Source of the DNA: Annulohypoxylon bovei var. microspora
Taxonomy: Eukaryota > Ascomycota > Sordariomycetes > Xylariales > Hypoxylaceae
Reading direction: 5' to 3'
Assembly (NCBI GenBank): GCA_022836615.1
Contig: MU405260.1
Coordinates: 186,001-250,000 of the forward strand
Length of the DNA: 64,000 nt
Shown: positions 45,464 through 57,649 of the stretch, in pieces
Layout of the letters: every line of letters begins with the position of its first letter
How positions within the stretch are numbered: position 1 is the stretch's first letter
Made by a program: the position numbers and the translations under genes
The notes under the pieces: model-generated
Database searches by the model: none
What the model was told of the DNA's origin: nothing
What the model saw: the letters and a program-made list of their open reading frames with translations, nothing else

Positions 45464-47820
45464 ACCTAGGTAGGTAGCTTATAGAAAAGGAAGCGGAAAA
45501 CGGACAAACTCGGCTCAAATTGGAATAAGGCACAGCCCGAAGCCCTTGATTAGTTAGTTGATTAGTTGATTGGTTGATTGGTTGGTCGATATAAGAACTG
45601 TCAATTTTATAGCACATATGTTATATTTAAATGCCAAACTGCAGCTAGGGTATGTTTGAGTAGACAGGCAGGCAGGTAGGTAACTAGGTGGGTAGAAGGC
45701 ACACATAGGACGAGGAAGACCGGGACGAAGTTAGGAGGTAGGAAAGATATCGAGCGCCAAGCTGAGAGAAACGCCATATGAGAAATGAGAAATGACTTTT
45801 TCTTTTCGCTCAACTTACCTACCTACCTACCTACCTATCACATAGAAACTTTAAGAATCCAGCGATCTCCACTACTAGATCTGAAGAACGGAAATGTAGG
45901 TGGGTTGCACTCGAGTGAGCGCGGCTAGGCTTGGCTCCCCTTGGAGACGGCGACTGGACGACGCCACCCAATAGTCTCAACTTACCTGCTGTACCTGGAA
46001 GGTTATGTTCTGCGCCGTGAAGAACGCCCAAAGCCAATGGGCTGGTCTAGGCTCCGTCGCCGTGATGAAAGCGATTACTACGTCGTGAAGAGCTCGCGCA
46101 ATCTGACCCCTCACGGCCCTCGCCATGGTATCGGGTCAAGCTGTCAAAAATTGGTTGGCCGAGGACATACCTAGATACCTACCGGTGTATAGGTAGATAT
46201 ATCTATTTGGATAGGGGTAGGATGGTAGATTAGGTAGGTACCTACTTATGTAGATGAGAATTGGCGTGATGGTTTTGAGGTGAAATATATTGCTGACGGC
46301 ATTATCTATTATGCGGTGCAGCTTCGTATCTGTAGGTACGGTCAGCAGAGTATCATTGACGTCAACCACACCAGGAGACTCCTATGTATGTACTGTACCT
46401 GCTACCTAGAATCAATCTAGATAACCGGTTTAGTCCTCGAGTTTGGCGCTTCGCACCTGGACCTGAAACTAATTTCTTATGCCGAATGTGTACATGTAGG
46501 TAGGTATCGAGAAAATGTGATGTATAAAACTCGAGCCTCTCGATTACCATGCCCGCATGCCGTGCAAAGATATCCAGAATTGTCGAAGCTTGATCCTTGT
46601 TGCCATGCTGAGACCTGAGACCCGAGCTCCGAGCTCCGAGCTCTGAGCTCTGAGATGAGATGATGCGCATGAACCAAATAAAATTCAGGGATTGGTCTGA
46701 TCACCAAAATGTCAATTATACGAAGTGTAGTGTAGCGAGATTGGTAGACGCGATAATATGAGATCAGCTACGAAATAAAAATAGACAGTCATCTACAGCG
46801 CTGTACAGATGCACATACGAATACTACAAGATGCAACATTAAGCGCCTTATCGACTCTCGAAAACAGCTGTCAAGGGATTTGATATGTACTTCGCTATAT
46901 TAAGAGATTACATAGGGGAGAGTCCCTCTCCAAAGGATCGTATAATCATCCATACCATCCACACCATCCACACCAACAGTTACACAAATAGACCTTTTAC
47001 AGACAGATAGACCTTTTACAAGTACCTAAATGAAGTAACCAAAATGTTTCACCTGAATTCGGTCTTCTAAGTATGACTTAACAAACAAGTCTATATCTCG
47101 ATATCTTGGCACGATACCTTAGAAGAGCAGGAAGAGGTAACATAAATAGAGTAATGATCTTCACATGTTTGCTCATTGTACAGTTGAGCTAGCCCACGTG
47201 GGGACTCGAAATGCACAAGAAATGCAAAAGAAATGCAAATTTCTTGCTGGACATATTCTTTTGTTGTACCAATCCATGCCCAAATCAAGCTGAATCCCCA
47301 TCCCAGCCCTCTTCGGATCCCTTATTCTTGCTAGGTGTAACCCCTGTAATCGAATGCGGTAGGCTAGCTTGATATGATCCCCCATATGGTCCAATGGATT
47401 GCTGCCGCTGCGTGCCACCGCGTCCGTTCACATGTAGGTAGGCATGTATCGATGTATGTAATGATACCCTCCCTGCCTCCCTGCTTCTCGGACTTATCTA
47501 TGCACATGTCGTATCTTCTCACCGTAGCAGCTGTAGGTATGTACATCCACACGGCACCGCATTCATCGAGGTTCCCTTGCTAACGCAATCAGCGCAATGC
47601 CGACCAAGATTAGGAAGATTAGAAAGATTAGGTGACACAAATGGCAAACCTATTAAAATGAGCGAATCCTTTCGTCGCCTTCGCTCGAGTAAGTGATGAT
47701 TGTACATATTTTGAGACACCACTCCCGCCATCAAGACGGTACGCATCTCCCTTCCCGCCTCGCCTCGGCGGACTCAACCGCTACTTAGTTAGCTGTCTAC
47801 CTCGATACCCTCGTTTGACA
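45464..47820. other. 2.4-kb divergent spacer, GH128 to GT90 gene
   Basis: Noncoding with several simple repeats: TTGATTGG/TTAGTTGA units at 45547-45590, ACCT repeats at 45816-45837, and GAGCTCCGAGCTCTGAGCTC near 46625-46650. TAGGTAGGTA motifs lie near 46215 and 46495. A weak C/D-box-like pair near 46062-46107 is listed among rejected items. No gene recognised. Confidence 0.5.
45547..45590. repeat. TTGATTGG/TTAGTTGA degenerate tandem repeat
   Basis: Imperfect 8- to 10-bp units (GTTAGTTGATTAGTTGATTGG and similar) about 85-125 bp upstream of the GH128 start codon. Confidence 0.7.
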
Positions 47821-47877
47821 ATGTATGCCAACAAGTCTTTGTTCTCCTGCAGTCAGCAGAAGCCGGGCGAGTCCTCC

Positions 47878-49430
47878 ATGGCGCTCCTCCTGCGCCGCTC
47901 TCGCTGGCTGCTTCTAGCCATCGTCTTTATCGTCGCCACCTTCTCGCTCTTCGGCCACGTAAGATCTTCATTTCAAAAGCCCGCCCAAGAGTCGTACAGA
48001 GAGCACACGGAGCCCACGGAGCAGCTAACCCACGCGGCGCCCCCTCCGCACCCTCCGCCCGAAGACGAAGTTTGGGAATTTGATCCGAAGAGAGACAGCC
48101 TCAACTACGGTCTTTCCGATGACCAATGTAATGTAAGCGATATGCATAAAGGAGCAACCTATAACCGCGAACAAGAATAAGAAATGATCCGATGCTCATC
48201 CTATAACAGAACGCGTTTCCCAACCTATTCCAAGAACTCGACCGAGCCCGCGACTTTCTCCGAGACCAAAATAAACGCATCAAGGAATCAGATATCCAGC
48301 TGGACGTAAAGAACGATTATACCGGTCTGCAGCACGGCGAATTCCACGTCATGATCTCGAACGGCGAGCTATACGTGATCAAGGAGAAGAAAGGCGAGCC
48401 GGACCGCTCCCGCGGCCTCGCCGCCCTCGCCAACATGTACCGCGCCATAACCTCCATCCCAGACCCCCGATCGCTCCCGAACGTCGAGTTCATCATCGAC
48501 ATCGAGGACCGCGCCGCCAGAGGCGAGAAGGATCCGAAGCGTATCAGGTGGGCTTGGGCGCGCCAAGAAAACAATCCCTGGCTATGGGTCATGCCCGACT
48601 TCGACGGATGGAGCTACCCCGACGACGGCGTCGGATCGTACACGCAGTTCCGCGAGGACGTGGAGGACATAGAGGCCGAGTATCCCAACGGGTGGGACGA
48701 CAAGGAGGACAAGCTGTGCTGGCGAGGGAGCCTAGCCGTGAACCGCAAGCTACGGACCGCCCTGGTGGACGCGGCGAGAGGACACGACTGGAACGACGTC
48801 GAGGCCATAGATTGGCACAACCGCTCCAACATCCTAAACATGCGAGACTTCTGCCGCTTCAAGTACGTCGCGCACACCGAGGGCAATTCCTGGAGCGGAC
48901 GGCTGCGATATCTGCACAACTGCGACAGCGTCCCGATCGTCCACAAGCTGGACTACGTATTCCATTACCAGCCTCTCCTAAAGGATAGCGGTCCCCATCA
49001 GGTATATTCTTTTCCTACCCCATCCTCATCTAACGGCTCAGGAGTGCAACGTTTACCTAGGTGACTACCTAACTTAACTAACTGTCCTCGCTAGAACTAC
49101 GTCAAGGTGAGGCGCGACTGGTCAGACCTGAAGGCCCAGATGGACGGCCTCCTCGCAGATCCCGACCGAGCGCGGCAGATCGCCCAAGAGTCGACGAGAG
49201 TGTTCCGAGATCGCAATCTCACGCCGGCCGCCGAGGCTTGCTACTGGCGGCGAATGATCCGCAACTGGCGGGCCGTGTCGGATTTCGAACCTCGGCGTTA
49301 CGAAACCAAAGAAGACGGCACTAAGGGCAGGAGAGGCGTAAGCTGGGAGCGTTTCGCCTTCAGACAAAAGAAGAGCTTCGAGCACGGATTCTGGGAGCCT
49401 GACAGCGGCGACGACGACGCGACCGAGTAA
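47878..49430 (+). CDS. GT90 (CAP10-like) glycosyltransferase, type II membrane protein
   Basis: Coding exons 47878-48132, 48210-49001 and 49095-49430, giving 460 aa; an in-frame ATG at 47821 would add 19 residues. I prefer the later ATG because MALLLRRSRWLLLAIVFIVA begins with the membrane anchor typical of Golgi type II enzymes. The luminal stem is Pro/Glu-rich (HPPPEDEVWEFD). The catalytic region shows NVEFIIDIEDR, LWVMPDFDGWSYPDDGVGSY, LCWRGSLAVNRKLR, RFKYVAHTEGNSWSGRLRYL and LDYVFHYQPLL; the last three are the hallmark of the CAP10/GT90 family (sugar transfer in capsule, cell-wall or protein glycans). The family transfers xylose or glucose in known cases, and the acceptor here is unknown. 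Introns have normal GT-AG ends. Confidence 0.9.
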
Positions 49431-50147
49431 ACACATGCTCTTCGTCAAGCGGAAAGAAACAGCATAAACCCAAGGACTCGCGGTTTACGGTTCACACTTG
49501 GCTTATCCTCACGGTTTACTCGCGGCTCACAGCTTACGACTCACGACTCACAACTCACTGAAACATGTAGAACCCCGGCTTTATTGCCTCCGAGGGGCAG
49601 CAGGTGTTATTACGAGCGGACGAGTGTACGAGTTAGCTCAGCAATTAGTCGGAGACGCACGACCATCATCGTAACGCAACTGCGTCAATATCTACATATA
49701 GGTACCTACTTGGTAGGCAGATGCCTAAGGTATGGAGACGAGTAATTGGGTCGGCGCGCAATGGGTTGCGAACCCGGCGTGCCCTGCGTATACGATACGA
49801 ACAGGATGGGCTCGATGGTTATGATAGTCATACACTATCATTTGTATACATATGTACCTAGGTATGGATGATGCATGCCAATGAATCCGGGGCAGACGTC
49901 GGAAGTATGAGAAGGGTCTGAACATGCCACCTGCGGACGACGATCTACCCCGATCATCATGAGATTATGAACTATTCTATAATTACACCAGCGCAGCATT
50001 ATAATGACGTAAGGTCTTTTTAAGCAAGGTCGAATACGGCTTGAGCTGTATCGCAACCGATACAAATAATATATTAAATTCGTTCCTCTTCTCGTTCCCC
50101 TCGTCCCCCTCGCCCCCCTTCTCTGGAACCTAACCTAGAGGGTCGCA
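49431..50147. other. Intergenic region, GT90 to carbonic anhydrase (convergent)
   Basis: 717 bp between convergent genes. It holds a degenerate repeat of CGGTTTAC/CTCACGACTCACAACTCAC type at 49482-49558 and a TACCTAGGTATGG motif near 49855. No gene seen. Confidence 0.5.
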
Positions 50148-50975
50148 TCACTCTTCCGTGAGGTTGTAGATCTTCTGGATGCCTTGCAGCATGGCCTCGT
50201 GATCCACCTTCAAGTCTTTGAGCAGACCATCTTCGAATCCGAACACCCATCCGTGGACTATGGGGAACTGGTTCTTAGCGTAGGACTGCTGTACCGCCGC
50301 AGTCTTAATGACGTTCCGGCACTGCTCGACGACGCTAAGCTCTACCAGGCGGTCGTAACGCGCGTGCTCCTCCTCGATCGCGTCCAACTCGGCCTCGTGC
50401 AGGCGATACACGTCCCGGATGTTCCGCAGCCACGGGTTGAGCAGCCCCAGGTCCTTCGGCGTCATGGCCGCCTTGACGCCGCCGCAGCCGTAGTGCCCGC
50501 ACACCACGATGTGCTTGACCTGCAGGTGGCGGACGGCGTAGTTGATGACGCTCATGACGTTGAGATCCGTGTTGACGACCAGGTTGGCGATGTTGCGGTG
50601 GATAAACGCCTCGCCCGGCCCCAGCCCCGTGATCTGCTCGGCGGGAATCCGTGAGTCGCTGCACCCGATCCATAGATATTCGGGGGTCTGTCCCGCGGCC
50701 AGCTTGGTGAAGAATTCGGGATCCCGCTTCCTCTGCTCCTCCGCCCAGGCACGGTTGTGCTCGAAGACGCGGTCGTGCGTCTGCTGCAGATACTTTGAGA
50801 TATCCGACTTCGACATGGCGCGCCAACCGTTAAAACGTGTAGTCGAGCTCAAGAGCCGTCGAAAGCTATGAGTCTGCCGAGGGCTTCCTGAAAATACGGT
50901 TTGTCTTGTCGATGAGAGAAGAGAGCGGGCTACAGAGCGGGCTACAGGTGCTCTATGAAGCATCGGGGTTGTCAT
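50148..50975 (-). CDS. NCE103: Beta-class carbonic anhydrase, probably mitochondrial
   Basis: Intronless, 275 aa. Interconverts CO2 and bicarbonate, supplying bicarbonate to carboxylases and contributing to CO2 sensing in fungi. Zinc-site motifs: GCSDSR with C105 and the D107/R109 dyad, and VCGHYGCGG with H161 and C164. IHRNIANLV and KHIVVCGHYGCGG are classical beta-CA blocks. The first about 48 residues are rich in Arg, Ser and Thr and lack acidic residues, fitting a mitochondrial presequence. An internal ATG at MSKSDISKYLQQT matches where cytosolic forms begin, so dual localisation through alternative starts is possible. The remainder matches family length. Confidence 0.95.
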   Translation of the reverse strand: MTTPMLHRAPVARSVARSLLSSTRQTVFSGSPRQTHSFRRLLSSTTRFNGWRAMSKSDISKYLQQTHDRVFEHNRAWAEEQRKRDPEFFTKLAAGQTPEYLWIGCSDSRIPAEQITGLGPGEAFIHRNIANLVVNTDLNVMSVINYAVRHLQVKHIVVCGHYGCGGVKAAMTPKDLGLLNPWLRNIRDVYRLHEAELDAIEEEHARYDRLVELSVVEQCRNVIKTAAVQQSYAKNQFPIVHGWVFGFEDGLLKDLKVDHEAMLQGIQKIYNLTEE

Positions 50976-52022
50976 ATGTCGAGTCTACGAAGTCCGGAGG
51001 CGCGGAGGGGAATAGATGGAAAGAATTCCCGTAGCCTGCAGACTGGCAGTCCTATGTAAGATTTGTTGAGACGGCTCGGAGTAGACAGACGCCAAAGACG
51101 CCAAAGACGTCAATGGTGGGGGATCTACGGAGGAAGCCGAGCTATCTTGTGCTACGTTGCTTAGCTACTTCTGTGTTCTGTTCTCACACTGTATTTTCAA
51201 TATTCATGAATTATTTAGGTTGATCGCTAGAGACTTATCTCCGGGCCCTCTTCTGCGCCTTCCTCATTTTTATATTCGACTCATTTGACGTCATAATCCC
51301 AACGGTCGCAATGGACTACGTTAGGGGAAGCCCGCTACTACGTACCTAGACAACATTGAAATCAAGAGGACAGGGGGGAGCATAACTTGATAGGTACCTA
51401 CCTACCCAGGTAGACAGGTGCGTGAAAAATAGAGGTAAGCTTTACCATAACTCCAGATGTCCTCAGAATGATTCCGTCATTGCTTCGAAGCTTGCTACAG
51501 TGTAATGATTAGGTATAGTTGTTTCCACCCGTGTATAGCTAAGAAACGCTAGTTGTGATAGCGGCAGTCTAGTTGCAAAGAAGCAGAGAGGCTTCACCAC
51601 ATGAACACGCCAAAGAACGGCTATCACTTTAGACCAGGCTAGTTCTGTCATCAGCTTAGGTATGCCTAGGTTTTTTGGATTCTATTCCGGGCTGGGCAGG
51701 ATGGGGTAACACGCATGTCGTCATCCGCTTCCTCAACGAGGCACAAGGCATGATAAAGAGGGCTCGGTCAAACCTCTACTGAATCCAAGCCCGGTATTGG
51801 GAGAATGCGACTAAACAGATGTAAGATAAGCGAGCATCTGAGGCTTAAAGCTTAGCCCGGTTCGGAATAACCTATATGGAGCGAACATATCTAGTAGGTG
51901 GTGTTTCTACTGGATCCATCTCATTTTAAAACCCTACCCACCACGAAATACCAGACCCGTACACATTACACATTATTCACCTAGGTAAGCACGAATATAA
52001 TGGTAGTCGACGAAAAAAGAAA
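50976..52022. other. Intergenic region, carbonic anhydrase to tRNA-Asn
   Basis: About 1 kb, containing the carbonic anhydrase promoter. TAGGTACCTACCTACCCAGGTAG lies near 51390 and ACCTAGGTAAGC near 51985. No gene recognised. Confidence 0.5.
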
Positions 52023-52123
52023 ACTGCCCATCCTGGGGTCGAACCAGGGATCTTCTGATTTTTCTGTTAACCCTTTGCAAAGGAGAATAACAGTCAGACG
52101 CCTTGACCACTGGGCCAATGGGC
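52023..52123 (-). tRNA. tRNA-Asn (GTT) with intron
   Basis: Read on the minus strand, a seven-base acceptor stem (TGCCCAT with ATGGGCA) and a T arm with GGTTCGACC flanked by CCTGG/CCAGG are visible. The anticodon arm TCTGA/TCAGA holds loop CTGTTA-A with anticodon GTT at positions 34-36. A 28-bp intron (52059-52086) sits at the standard place between nucleotides 37 and 38, and its GTTAACAG can pair with the anticodon region. The discriminator base is G, as usual for Asn. The mature tRNA would be 73 nt before CCA addition. Confidence 0.93.
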
Positions 52124-52280
52124 AATGAAGATGTTTGCTACTTCATCGAGTTATACAACCTTAAAACTGTGCTCACTTGCTAGTTCCTCTGCGGATATAG
52201 GGCAGACGGAAATCTTGCATCTAAACTTAATCCTTAGAAGAACTATTTACAGCGGTATTATTTATAGGTGTCCTTTCATC

Positions 52281-54753
52281 TTATGGCACTTCGATCGTGC
52301 CCGTCTGGCGAATATCACGGCTGCTCGAACCGACGCTGATGGTGAAAGTTCCCGCGGGGACGACCCAGCTTTGCTTCGCCGTATCCCAAATACTGAAATC
52401 TCGTCTCTTGAGCTCGAAAGCCACATTGTCCTCGGCACCAGCTTCCAATACCAACTTGTCGAATCCGCGGAGCTGCTTCGGCGGCGTGGCTGCAGATTCG
52501 GGGAAACCTACGTACAGCTGGGCTACTTCGGCACCCTTGACCGCACCCGAGTTGGCGATAGTTACGGTAACCGTGATTATGGTTTCCCAGAGATCGGCAG
52601 GGCCTCCCGAGATGATAGCTCCCACCGCGGGACCGGATGTCGGTCGTCCGTCGACAAAGATGTCCGAGTAAGTGAAGTTTGTATATGCTGTAGAAAGTCA
52701 GTCGAAGCCGCTTAAACTAGGTAAACTACCTCCTAGGTACACTAGGAGCTAGAAGCTAGAAGGTTGAAGCAAGAAGCTTGAAGCTAGAATCTAGAATGGG
52801 ACTCACATATTCCGTAGCCAAACTCGTACCGGGGCTCGATACCCTCTTGGTCGAATCTGCGGTAGTCGATGAACAGACCCTCCTTAAAGTCGTCATTCCC
52901 GGTGGAAACACTAGTGCCGTAGTCGCTGGCAGATTTAGCAATCGTGTAGGGCAGCTTTCCGGAAGGATTGGTGTCTCCGTAAAGGATATCTACGAGAGAG
53001 TTGCCGTTCTCCTGAGAAGGGAGGCCAGCCCAAACGATTGCCTTGACGTTAGGCTGGGCAAGAACCGTCTCGAGAATGACGGGACCGACGGCATGTACGA
53101 CCACAATCACATTATCGCTCGCTGCCGCGACAGCCTTGACGAGGTCGTTGCCGTTGTGCCACGGGTCGAGGTCGTTACGATCGCCCAAGTTGTTTTCCAC
53201 CGTAATATACCCCTCGCCGCTGTCGGAAGTGATGAATACGATCGCGGCGTCGGCGCCGCTGACCGCAGAGCCGACGGCGCTGGTGCTGTCGGAAGAGGAC
53301 AAGCTGATCTCGGTGCCGTCAGCCTGAGCGCGCGTCTTGATGGCGTCGGCGGGAGCGCTGAAATAGGGGTAAGACGCGGTGCCGGACCCCCATCCCATCC
53401 CGAGGGCACCGGTGTTGCATCCCTGATCGGTGCAAGAATTCATGCCCTGGGGGTTGACGACGGCGGCGGAGCCCACCAGCCCAAGCTTCGCGGGCTTATT
53501 CAGGGGAAGGATGCCTCCTTCGTTCTTCAACAGCACGATCCCGTCTCTCGCCGTAGCGCGGATGTTGGTCTTGTGGGTTCCCTGAACGCTGGCTTTGAGA
53601 TTGATCGCGGGATAGCTGGTATCCTGGCCGAGCAGATACCACGCCGCCAGGACCCTGCGGACCATGTCGTCGAGGCGCGACTGCGGCACCTGCCCGCTGC
53701 TCACGGCCTGAGTCAGCTTGGAGCCCCAGTAGATAGATCCGCCGTTGAAATCGGAGCCGGGCATGGTCATGTCCAATCCCGAAGTCGCAGCCGGGGCGGT
53801 GGAGTGCTGCGCGTTCCAGTCCGTCATGACGTATCCTTGGAAACCCAGCTCTTTCTTCAGGATAGTGTCGAGAACATAAGGGCTGCAGATATCAAGTTAG
53901 CGAAGGAATCGGCAAGTCGTGCTCTCAGCCCGCGAAGGCTCGGAGGGTCACTTGTGGTCTAAAATGGGCGAGAGGGATCAGGTAAGATGGGTGAGGCAAG
54001 ATGGACGAGGCAGGATGGATGAGGCAGGATGGATGAGGCAGGATGGATGGGGCGAGATAGGTGTACTCACTTTTCGCAGGTCCAGGTACCGTTGATCTTA
54101 TTATAAGAGCACATGACGGACGCCACGTTCGCGTGCACGGCATCGGCGAAGGGCCAGAGATAAATCTCGTGCATCGTGCGATCGTCCAAGTTCGAGCTTA
54201 TGGTCTCGCGGTTGAGCTCCTGCTCGTTGAGGATGTAGTGCTTCGCGTTGGCCTGGACCCCGGCGCTCTGCATGCCCTCGATAGTCTCCGCCATGGCGAT
54301 GCCTTGCAGGTAGGGATCGGCTCCGAAGCCCTCCCAGTTCCGACCGCCCGCAGGATTCTTACCCAGGGGGCCGGCGACGGGTCCTAGCAGAACGTGGATG
54401 CCGCAGCCCTTCGTCTCCTCGGCCATGAACTGCCCGCGCTCTCTCATGAGGGCACGATCCCAGGTCGAGGCGACGTGGATGCCCGGGACGAAGGCGTTGG
54501 CGCCCGTGGCGTAGCGGATGCCCAGCGGCCCATCTTGCAGACACAGCTGTGGATAGCCGATGGAGCTGGCCGCCGCCGTGTTCCCGACGCAGGGCCCCTT
54601 GTTCCACCCTACTCCGGTGACGATGTTGATCTTGTCATTCTGCGACAGCTTCGCCAGCGACGCGTTCGCCTTCTCGTAAGCCGCGGTCCAGTCGAGCGCA
54701 GCGGCCGCAGAGGCCGTGGCAAACGCCGCGGTAAGGATTATAGATCGCATCAT
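52281..54753 (-). CDS. Secreted GH3 beta-glucosidase
   Basis: Coding exons in order: 54071-54753, 52807-53882 and 52281-52687, giving 721 aa (720 if the second of two adjacent ATGs is used). Releases glucose from beta-linked cello- or aryl-glucosides outside the cell. The signal peptide is MMRSIILTAAFATASAAA. The N-terminal TIM-barrel domain shows LCLQDGPLGIRYA, GRNWEGFGADPYL and KHYILNEQE, with the nucleophile Asp in GYVMTDWNAQH (about residue 249). The alpha/beta sandwich domain has VLLKNEGGILPL, SGEGYI and VIVVVHAVGPV, and the C-terminal fibronectin-III-like domain has GAEVAQLYVGFP and PPKQLRGFDK. The length is that of compact fungal GH3 enzymes. Intron 1 (53883-54070) contains 14-bp tandem repeats. 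It is adjacent to a tRNA and in tandem with the cupin gene. Confidence 0.93.
53982..54049. repeat. 14-bp tandem repeat (GAGGCAGGATGGAT) in GH3 intron 1
   Basis: Roughly five imperfect units fully inside the 188-bp first intron of the beta-glucosidase gene. Confidence 0.88.
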
Positions 54754-55979
54754 CGGCGACTCAGCTGGAAATATGCTAAACTGCAAGGGTACTTCGCACG
54801 CTCCGACATCCTCAGACGCTTCCCACCCGTCTTATATGAATTATCCGGTAGGCATAGTCAGGCCTGTCATTTCAGCAAAGGCACCTAGCAAAGGCATCTA
54901 GCAAAGGCATCTAGCCCCACAACATACCTACCACTCAGGCAATTTGTTACCCCAAACCCGTCAGATATCATGGCGTTATGAGGGCTCGGATCTACTAGAT
55001 CTGGTAATAAACGGAGGTATATGAAAAGGAGACAGTGGTATTTTTTGCCGTGCTTCCATGGTCAGAATAGATTGATCCTCTTGTCCCATCTTGGCTAACG
55101 GCAAGTCCTCGGCTCAGCCCTTTGAACAAGTCGAAGATCTCCTCTTCCAGCGATGTCCAGCGAGGACGAAGATGGGATTTCCCCGAATGCCATGACTTTT
55201 AAGCGGAAGAAGGGAAAATGGGCTCATGTCCCGGGCCGCATTAGCCATATATTAATTAACGCCCCGTCGCTTGCAAGGTTTCGCACTACTGAACCTTGAA
55301 TGTAACCACACCCGCCTGAAATCTCATGTCAGGGGTAATAGCCAAGCTCTCTGACGGCTGATCTACCGCCGACCCTGCGAAGAACCTAAGAACCTTGCTA
55401 ATAATCTGCTCGGACAGACTTTCACGTCGTATTATGTGCTATCTCGAATACTTACGATACGGATACCTAGATAGTTATCACGTTTGCGAATACAACATTG
55501 CCAGTGTCAGGACAACTCAATGGATCAAGATTCACGTGCTCAACATGTTCGATACCGAGTATGATTTCACAACAACATTCTGAGGGTTCAAGACCGAACC
55601 GAATAGGGTATAGACCTAGATGCTTATTACGAATCATGTGTTCAGATAGGTACCTGTTTATGGTAACATTGCTATTAATTTGAGACGCACGTGGATTGGA
55701 GGCATCTGCTTTATCCTCTATCCTCACGGGACCTTATCGAAGAAGCTTACAATGCAAGGAAAAGTGTATATGCTCAAAATTGTATCTAACCTAGGGCGGG
55801 ATAGCCCCATCACTACGGCTGATATTGGAGGTCATGATCTTATGTCATATTTGATCTAAACATAGGTAGATACCTGGGTAACCATACTTGTGTTCTCAAT
55901 GCTCCTAGACCTTCATATTCAACTCGTGTCCCGGCATATACTTCATCTATCGCTTGAAAATGCCCACATAAGGTCAGCT
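54754..55979. other. Intergenic region, cupin to GH3
   Basis: Contains the GH3 promoter, with GCAAAGGCATCTAGCAAAGGCATCTAGC duplications near 54875-54915, then featureless AT-rich DNA. No gene recognised. Confidence 0.5.
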
Positions 55980-56669
55980 CTAGTCCACTCCAATCGTCGC
56001 GAAGTATGTCATAGCCTTTGCGTTAATCTCTTTGTCCATAGGCTTTCCTGCCTCCGCCATCTGACTCAGTAGCTTGAAGTAGTTGATATAGTAAGCAGGT
56101 GTGAAAGTGTTTAGGAATTTGCACCCCTCATCCAAGGTGCCCCAAGTGTGAACCGATCTGACGGGGACTGTTACGTAGTCGCCCTTCTCGCAGTCGACAA
56201 TGCCACCATCCTTTATGAAGAAACGCATCCGGCCCTCGAGAACTAAAAAGGTCTCATCGTGCTATGTGATTCTTGTCAGGACTCGGAAATAATCGAATTC
56301 AAGATGCTGAAAATCTTACCATCTCGTGCCAGTGCTTTGGTGGTCCTTCTGTATTGGGAGGGACGATAAACTCAGCAGTGCCAAGTCGGTCGTCTGGCAA
56401 TCATAGAAGTTAGGATGTCAAATGTAGCAAAGCTTTCAAGTCAAGGGATGAAGGGATGAATGGACGAAGGGATGAAGGGAGAGAGAAGACATACGAGTGT
56501 TACTACCGTCTTCCATCACGCGGATCGCTGGAGCTGTTAGCGTGGAATTCTAGATGACTTTGCGGAGAAACTACATACAGACAGTTCCTAACATGAAAGT
56601 CTCTCCCGCCGTGGCTCGGACAAGGTTCACGGGGATGTCTGGGGGGGACATCAGTTGTTTAGCTGCCAT
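55980..56669 (-). CDS. Small cupin-domain protein (quercetinase-like fold)
   Basis: Coding exons in order: 56579-56669, 56495-56533, 56320-56393 and 55980-56261, giving 161 aa; three small introns (45, 101 and 58 bp) join in phase. Single cupin_2 barrel. Motif 1: KHWHEMHDETFLVLEG, with likely metal ligands H64, H66 and E71. Motif 2: GDYVTVPVRSVHTW, with H106. The full metal-binding set is kept, so a metal-dependent dioxygenase or isomerase activity is possible, but cupins are too diverse to name a substrate. There is no signal peptide. The C-terminus (YYINYFKLLSQMAEAGKPMD) is helical and shared by fungal cupins of the 150-190 aa class. Neighbours are a beta-glucosidase, an FAD monooxygenase and a transporter, compatible with aromatic metabolism. 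Confidence 0.85.
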
Positions 56670-57649
56670 TCTGTAGATGATAATGATGTAGAAGATGAAG
56701 ATGAAGATGAAGACGAAGACGAAGATAGACGAAGATAAAGATGAGGATGAAGATGATGGTGGTGACGGTGAAGATGAGGATGGCGATGACGATGTAGATG
56801 ACTGTTTTCTGTCCAGATTACACGAACGAAATGAAACTGAAGGGAGTTTAGAGGCTTTTATCGTCGAGAGCCACGGTTGAGAATTCTGACGATATTTGAT
56901 ACTTGTTGGAACAAGGAAGCCCAGTTAGGTATCTGTGCCACCAAGCTACGTGACAAGGTCGACTTGGCAAGCTGTTAAGCCAAATGATATTTGACCTTCC
57001 CACATAATACTCACTCTTGAATCCATCGATATCGGAGGCCGGGGGGTATTGTCGGTGTTAAAAATACGCGATATAGGAATTATCTAAGCAGTTTGTACAA
57101 TGAAGACATCATCATGCAGAATGAAGTATGTGTCGTCGTAAGTTTAGGATCCAGACCCATAATTACATTGCCGGCATCGTCGGACGTAGTCATGAGCGGC
57201 GTAAGCGATCCGCTTTTCTCCTGGACTTACGGAGAGACGACGACGCGAGCACGTATACCCATCCGTATATCCGTACAACGGAGCCGGGGAAGCCATTTCG
57301 GGACCGATGTTATCGGAAGGCTTCCGAGCAATACCGGATAAGCGTCAAACCTCCGAACAAGTTCAAACTGACTTGTTGTTAATGAAACCACTATAGCACT
57401 TCCTAAGAAACTCCTGGTTGGGGTTCAAGTTTTGTTTGCTATCAAATCGGTATGTAGGTAGGTTCAGACGTCTAGTTCGAAGACACGTTCATGAGAGACG
57501 GGACTTAACCTACATAACTCTTGACCCAAACATAACAGGTTTGAACCAGTTAAGTAGAAATACACCATAGAATTAACTCCCTAGTTATCTAACTACCTAT
57601 CAAGTGAAATGTCGCCCATTAAGGTAACCGAATGATAATGACTTCCGGA
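56670..57649. other. Intergenic region, Pth11-like gene to cupin
   Basis: Begins with the GAT/GAA trinucleotide tract at 56674-56803 directly upstream of the cupin gene. The rest shows no gene. Short ORFs near 57.1 kb have no recognisable family. Confidence 0.5.
56674..56803. repeat. GAT/GAA/GAC trinucleotide repeat upstream of the cupin gene
   Basis: 130 bp of impure GAW/GAC triplets starting 5 bp before the cupin start codon, thus in its 5' UTR or promoter. In one frame it reads as an acidic Lys/Asp/Glu peptide, which I regard as accidental. Confidence 0.9.

Noticed and set aside
46060..46110. C/D-box snoRNA-like pair (GTGATGA ... CTGA)
   Set aside because: The boxes are 40-odd bp apart, but flanking terminal-stem complementarity is weak and no guide sequence could be verified.
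56695..56880. Acidic Lys/Asp/Glu-rich ORF
   Set aside because: It simply translates the GAT/GAA microsatellite.
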